64,000 nt of DNA from the NCBI GenBank assembly GCA_029204225.1, contig CM055111.1:20219003-20283002 (forward strand), written 5' to 3'. The stretch is from Diphasiastrum complanatum (taxonomy: Eukaryota; Streptophyta; Lycopodiopsida; Lycopodiales; Lycopodiaceae). The translations under genes were made by a program, and so were the position numbers. Below are positions 59,802 through 64,000 of the stretch, piece by piece. Under the pieces are notes generated by a model. The model was not told the DNA's origin, ran no database searches, and saw only the letters and a list, made by a program, of their open reading frames with translations. Position 1 is the stretch's first letter. Each line of letters starts with the position of its first letter.

Positions 59802-59913
59802 TTGGAACTTAATATTGCTTCTTGGTTTCCAAGGGGAGGCTCGAACCTGAGACCAAAGAAACTTTGGATGTCAAGCTAACCAACTGAGCCAACCCCGTTG
59901 GAACTTAATATTG
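59802..59913 (-). mobile_element. tRNA-derived mini-SINE, 80 bases, with 16-bp target duplication
   Basis: TTGGAACTTAATATTG occurs perfectly at 59802-59817 and 59898-59913. The 80 bases between them, read on the minus strand, begin CGGGGTTGGCTCAGTTGG and include GGTTCGAGCC. These are good matches to box A and box B of tRNA internal promoters. The 3' end folds as CTTGG-AAA-CCAAG. There is no poly-A tail. Long target duplications indicate LINE-machinery retroposition. The cloverleaf is imperfect, so it is not a working tRNA gene. Confidence 0.75.
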
Positions 59914-60480
59914 GCACATGTCCATGCAAACTCAAATTTGTATCATAAGTATGTCAAAGAGAAAGACATTTGATGTGTTATCTGTCAAAAAGGTTTTATA
60001 CATAAGTTTTGTCTTTCAACAAAAAAAACCTTTACTAATACGAGTATTTTTTTAATGGAGCTTAATAATCTAGACTTAGAAATACTAGTCTATCTAGTAA
60101 ATTTTGTGAAAACTAAGCAAATACCAAGTCAGCCAACGGTGGAGGCCAACTTTGGAGGCACAAGCATTGCTACATTTTGAGTCTCACACATACATGTGAA
60201 AGAGAGCTAGGAAGGTGGCCGAAGCTTGCTCCTCAAGAAACCCAAACTTTGACATACAAGTTACCACATTTGATTAGTTACATATACCAAGACACTATCT
60301 ACACTTTTTATGAAGACTGACCTCCTGAAGGTTTTACTGCAAAGCACCAAAAAGATAGACTATAGAGCCAAACTATCCAACCAAAAGGTAAAGATCAACT
60401 GATAATGACAAGTGCACATGACCAGCTCAAACACAACCAATGACTTTAGCTAAACTAGGAGAAGAAGAGATCATATTTGT
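59914..60480. other. Decayed retroelement sequence, unassigned
   Basis: The last part probably belongs to the reverse transcriptase fragment that follows; no motif before 60480. Confidence 0.4.
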
Positions 60481-61165
60481 GGGAGCACAATTATCTTCAA
60501 TGAAATTCCTTGAGTTGCAAAAATTGATGGTGAACTTCAAAGATTGTCTTGCATGATCAAGGATCTTAAAGACATTCCTACCTTTGTGGTACAGCATACT
60601 ATTCCATTGGAACCAGGTGCTATTCTGAAAGTGACCTGGTTTTCAAGATGCAACCCAAATTATATTGAGCTTATTAAGAAAGAATTGCATAAACTGTTGG
60701 ATGCTAATTTTATTTATGAAATTGAGCATCTAGATTGGATATCATCGATAGTAATAGTACTAGAGCGTCTTGGATCATATAGTTGGAGCTGAAGCCTACA
60801 GTTTTTTGGATGAATTCAATGGCTATGACTAAGGGAAGATGCACAAAAGATCAACACAAAACAACATTTTCCACTGAATGTAAAACTTATGCCTAGAAAG
60901 TTGTGCCCTGGTACATTCTAGCAAGTTATGCAGTTTGCTTTCAAGGAGTACTTGCCAAAATTCTTGGAGATCTATATGGATGATCTGTGTGTCCCTGGAA
61001 TGGACAAAAATCATTTATCTCAACTTGAAAAAGTTTTTGCTCAATGCGTCAAATTTCAAATATCTTTGAATCCAAAAAAGTGTTAGATATGGGTTACACA
61101 TGGCTTGGTGTTGGGACATATACTTTTGGGACATGACATAGCTTTAAATCTAACTAAGATCAAAA
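60481..61165 (+). pseudogene. Ty3/gypsy reverse transcriptase remnant
   Basis: Plus-strand blocks: DIPTFVVQHTIPLEPGA and IKKELHKLLDANFIYEIEH with DWISSIVIV (60544-60780), the start of a Tat/Ogre-like reverse transcriptase. After a deletion come FKEYLPKFLEIYMDDLCV (about 60937-60990, catalytic YMDD intact), KVFAQCVKFQISLNPKKC and GLVLGHILLGHDIALNLTKI. Frames change between blocks and stops occur. It is cut at about 61165 by a minus-strand family D LTR. It is the only gypsy reverse transcriptase piece in the window. Confidence 0.75.
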
Positions 61166-61470
61166 CAATTATGAAGCATCACTCAAGAAACAAGAATGAT
61201 CAAGGAACTCAAGAATGCATCCAAACTCATGGAAGATATTCTCATTTCAGCATGGAGAGTATATACAATTACAACAAGCTCCCTTCTACAAAGGAGGAGT
61301 CTCTTAAATAAGCAAGAGAGCTTCTTAGGTGGCATCCTAATGGCATTTCCACATTACACAAATTACAAGTGGAATTATGCTCTCCACTAGAGGTCACCAT
61401 CAAAAGGTGGCTCACTATATTTTCTTTAAGAGAGGTCTACTTGCATTTATTACATTAGCCTAGAAGTACT
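61160..61470 (-). repeat. Family D LTR, partial, minus orientation
   Basis: Starting near 61470 (TGTAGGAACTAGTACTTC), the minus strand follows the LTR at 43641 for about 310 bases. It includes GTGACCTCTAGTGGAGAGCA and TATTTAAGAGACTCC. It then stops against the reverse transcriptase remnant. Confidence 0.7.
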
Positions 61471-61489
61471 AGTTCCTACATGGTCATTC

Positions 61490-62650
61490 CACCTTTCGGG
61501 GTTCACCGTAGTTCTTGCTTGTCATTCTTAACTAGTACTTCTCGGCTCTCATACTTGGCTCTCAGTCTACGTTCGTCTCGTCTTCTCATAGACTTCCTCG
61601 GTCTAAGGTGAGAGGTGCTCTTGGTTAGCTCTGGTTGAGTATCTTGGGGATTCGTCAGAATCAGCCAACATTGTTCCATATCAAAGCTAGCACAATTCTC
61701 AGCTTGTATATTACAAGTTTCATCACATCTGTTGTGCGTTCTATACTGAATGTGAAACATTCATATAGATCAGTTCTATCCTTGTGTATTAATTACGTTT
61801 CACAAGAAATCTTAGACAAGTCTTCTGGTTGAATCTGATGCAATAGTTCTCGGAATCCCAAGGAAAATGAGGTCCTTGAGTGATTTGCCTCATTAACAGC
61901 TTCATTGCCTGAACTGGCCGTTGTACTACTCAATTGAAAATCAATATTGAAAATAAATAATATTGTCCTCATAATCCTCCGCATTGTCTTCGTTATCCTC
62001 AGCCAATTTTCGGTCTCCTTGCTTTGACAGTTTGCCCACATTTAGAATTTTCTTGCTCGATTCGAGAATTACATTTATGTTGTCGATCTTGCGTACATTC
62101 CATAACATTGTATAAATGTTGATTGGCCATCTCTTGTGAATTCAATGGGGAATCAAGAGTTGTTGATGAAGTTGGTTGATCTATTTGTTGAACGGACTTT
62201 CCCATTTGTACTTCTTCTTCATGTTACACTTCCAATTCATTCACTGATGATGTTGATGAAAAATTATCTTTATCATCGTTTTGTACTTCCAATTCGTCCT
62301 CTGATGATGTTGATGATGATTCACTAAAATCATTTGGCTTATCGTTTTCCTAGATTCCTGGATTAACAGTTTTTCCCAATTGAACCTTAGGCGCTTTGTC
62401 CTAATCCTTTAGCTTTTGTAACTGCCCTGTCATTTTGTTGATACTTTTTATCCCATGTATCTCCAAAGTGCGCTCTACTGGTGTGAAGTATTCTGTCGCA
62501 GCTTCACGTTGACCCTTGTTCAGTTCATATTCTATGGTGATCTTTTATCAGATAATGACATTATCCTCTTCAAAATCATAGTTAGATTGATCTTCATATT
62601 CGGAGTCACTATCATCTATGTATCCAAAATTGAAATCCACATCCATCTTG
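61490..62650 (-). pseudogene. Family D 3' coding region, acidic and serine-rich
   Basis: One minus-strand frame can be followed from MDVDFNFGYIDDSDSEYEDQ (62650) through several stops. It passes YELNKGQREAATEYFTPVER, LEIHGIKSINKMTGQLQKL, a SESSSTSSEDELEV stretch that is duplicated (SSTSSVNELEV), and KSVQQIDQPTSSTTLDSPL. Frames then shift and it ends near HLRPRKSMRRRDERRLRAKY, the part shared with 43.5 kb. It ends just before a family D LTR. No domain is recognised. The acidic N-terminus and Ser/Glu repeats suggest a disordered protein. Confidence 0.45.
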
Positions 62651-62737
62651 ACAATTGAAGGACTTGTAGGTTATGGTTTACTGAGCTGAAGTTTATGTGC
62701 AATGGACTTTGATAAATAGTTTGAGGAAGGATGTATT

Positions 62738-62790
62738 TTGGGCCTTAGGGTTAGGTTAGGTTAGGGCTATAGGTAGGTAAAGTTAGGTTT
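62738..62790. repeat. Short telomere-like GGTTAGG repeats
   Basis: TTAGGGTTAGGTTAGGTTAGGG, an imperfect run of only about four units, lies upstream of the family D coding region. It is too short and degenerate to be a telomere remnant with confidence. Confidence 0.4.
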
Positions 62791-62799
62791 TTTTTGTAT

Positions 62800-63540
62800 T
62801 AAAAAAACCTTTGAAACTTCAGAATGAAGAGACTAAAAACAATTTACAAAGAAACTAAACATCAAATTTGAAGTGTTGAAGTGCTTCTCTCTCACTTGGA
62901 AAAAATCCAAAAGAAAGTTTTCATTCTGGTTAGTCTGACCCATCTCCACTAATTTGATCATAACTTACTCAATATTGATCCAAATCATAAAAACTCAGTA
63001 CCAAAGCTGACAACAAGCTCTATCAGCCTATAGTATCATATTGATGATTAAATGTGATTTGATAGGTCAAATTAACAACATAACAGGTCTGAAAATTTTG
63101 AAAAAGAAAAACTAACAAACCTAGAGCTAGAAATCAATATTTGTCATAACTTTTTGGATACTAACCCAAATGACCTGCCATATGGATCAAATCAAAGATA
63201 AGAAAATGCTCTTAAATCCTATGTAAGAAACTTGTAAAAAAAAAAATCAAATCAAATCTGAAAATTTCAAATCAAGTGAAAGCAAAAATCTAATCACCTA
63301 TTTTGACAGCGTTTGAAAACATTGCAATAACTTTTGCATCTCTTACCAAAGTGGCTTGAAAATTAATGCAAATGAAAGCTAAACAAACCAATACAAACCT
63401 ATTGAATCAAATTAGAAATGAAAAATGAATTTCAATGTTGAAAATTGATCTGTACATATCTGAAAATTTCACACCTAAAAATTACAAAAAGAAAGCTACA
63501 AATGCAATAAACTTATCAAGTCTAATGAAATTAACATAGA
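62800..63540. other. Unassigned AT-rich stretch
   Basis: AT-rich, without motifs or frames. Confidence 0.5.
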
Positions 63541-64000
63541 ATCATCATGCATGATTTTGGTGCAAGAGAAGAAGAGGAGAAGAGAGAAAGAGAGAGATAG
63601 AGAGTGAGAGTGAGAGTGAGAGTGGAGGGTAGCTCAAATGCTCCTTATGCTTGCTAATGGAAAAATATTAACTATGGCAACCAATAAGCATGAAAATAGA
63701 AAGCAATGGAAAACACAAACAAGAACATTAGCAAGTAGTGAATAGCAATTGAGGATGCTTCTCTCCAAAAATTGGTAGAGTTTTCTCCTTCTCATTAAGC
63801 ATGGAAAATAGAGTACAAGATGTGCCTTTTTATAAATGGGAAAGGCCCTTGCCCCAAAAGACTATTGGCTAATATTCACATTGATCCTATCCATTCATCT
63901 TGGACCCAACTTGATCCAAGGATCCACAAAAAGTACAATAGAAATCACAAGATTCATGTAAGTCCAAAAGACTCTAAGTTTAAAATTGACTTTGGGCCTC
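63541..64000. repeat. Partial LTR of the element A family, running off the window
   Basis: It matches the element A LTR from the GAGAAAGAGAGAGATAGAGAG stretch through AGCTCAAATGCTCCTTATGC, CAACTTGATCCAAGG and the final TTGGGCCTC. Like the 25682 LTR, it contains the AAGCAATGGAAAACACAA-type segment that the 34872 LTR lacks. The first third of the LTR is missing. Confidence 0.85.

Noticed and set aside
59818-59897. A functional tRNA gene
   Set aside because: Box A and box B are present, but the cloverleaf is imperfect, and 16-bp direct repeats show it is a retroposed copy.
62738-62790. Interstitial telomere
   Set aside because: Only about four imperfect units; chance or promoter-type repeats cannot be excluded.

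Overview
The window looks like plant nuclear DNA from a large, transposon-rich genome. Both host genes are plant-specific families with plant-type GT-AG introns, the retroelements carry plant-type primer-binding sites (tRNA-iMet and tRNA-Asp), and long GA/CT and GT/CA microsatellites are frequent. A gymnosperm is plausible but not proven from sequence alone.

Two intact-looking host genes flank about 41 kb of nested and decayed elements. (1) On the minus strand, 11168-3543, is a six-exon RAY1-like GT77 glycosyltransferase of 745 residues. Its first coding exon is only 45 bases and lies 3.85 kb upstream, across an intron holding a truncated Ty1/copia element. (2) On the plus strand, 52814-57621, is a six-exon CYP704B-like cytochrome P450 of 540 residues with every signature motif. 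A partial duplicate of its last exon follows at 58552.

Layout. 1-0.6 kb: 3' end of a Ty3/gypsy chromovirus with its LTR. 0.96-1.9 kb: LINE reverse transcriptase remnant. 3.5-11.2 kb: RAY1-like gene. 11.4-12.5 kb: deletion derivative of the chromovirus family. 12.6-13.5 kb: PIF/Harbinger transposase remnant. 14.28-15.31 kb: palindromic LTR-PBS-LTR insertion. 16.0-18.7 kb: non-coding LTR element. 18.8-19.0 kb: foldback element. 19.85-22.14 kb: copia fragments. 22.14-25.04 kb: strongly C-rich, G-poor repeat tract. 25.045-40.105 kb: LTR element B, whose two LTRs are inverted and which is flanked by GTAAA duplications. Inside its left LTR sits a second complete insertion, element A (25.682-35.595 kb, minus strand, CACTA duplications). 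40.1-46.6 kb: gag of a third Tat-like element and a tandem LTR-internal-LTR array (family D). 47-51.6 kb: copia fragments and microsatellites. 52.8-59.3 kb: P450 locus. 59.8 kb: tRNA-derived insertion. 60.5-62.7 kb: gypsy RT and family D remnants. 63.5 kb to the end: another LTR of the A family.

The most unusual observation is that two unrelated retroelement insertions (14.28-15.31 kb and 25.045-40.105 kb) have inverted rather than direct LTRs. In both, the inverted repeat runs only 3-5 bases past the LTR into the primer-binding site, and both have a 5-bp direct repeat at the outer ends. This fits self-primed (snap-back) copying of plus-strand cDNA followed by integration. All coordinates, splice sites and alignments were read by eye; no database search was run.
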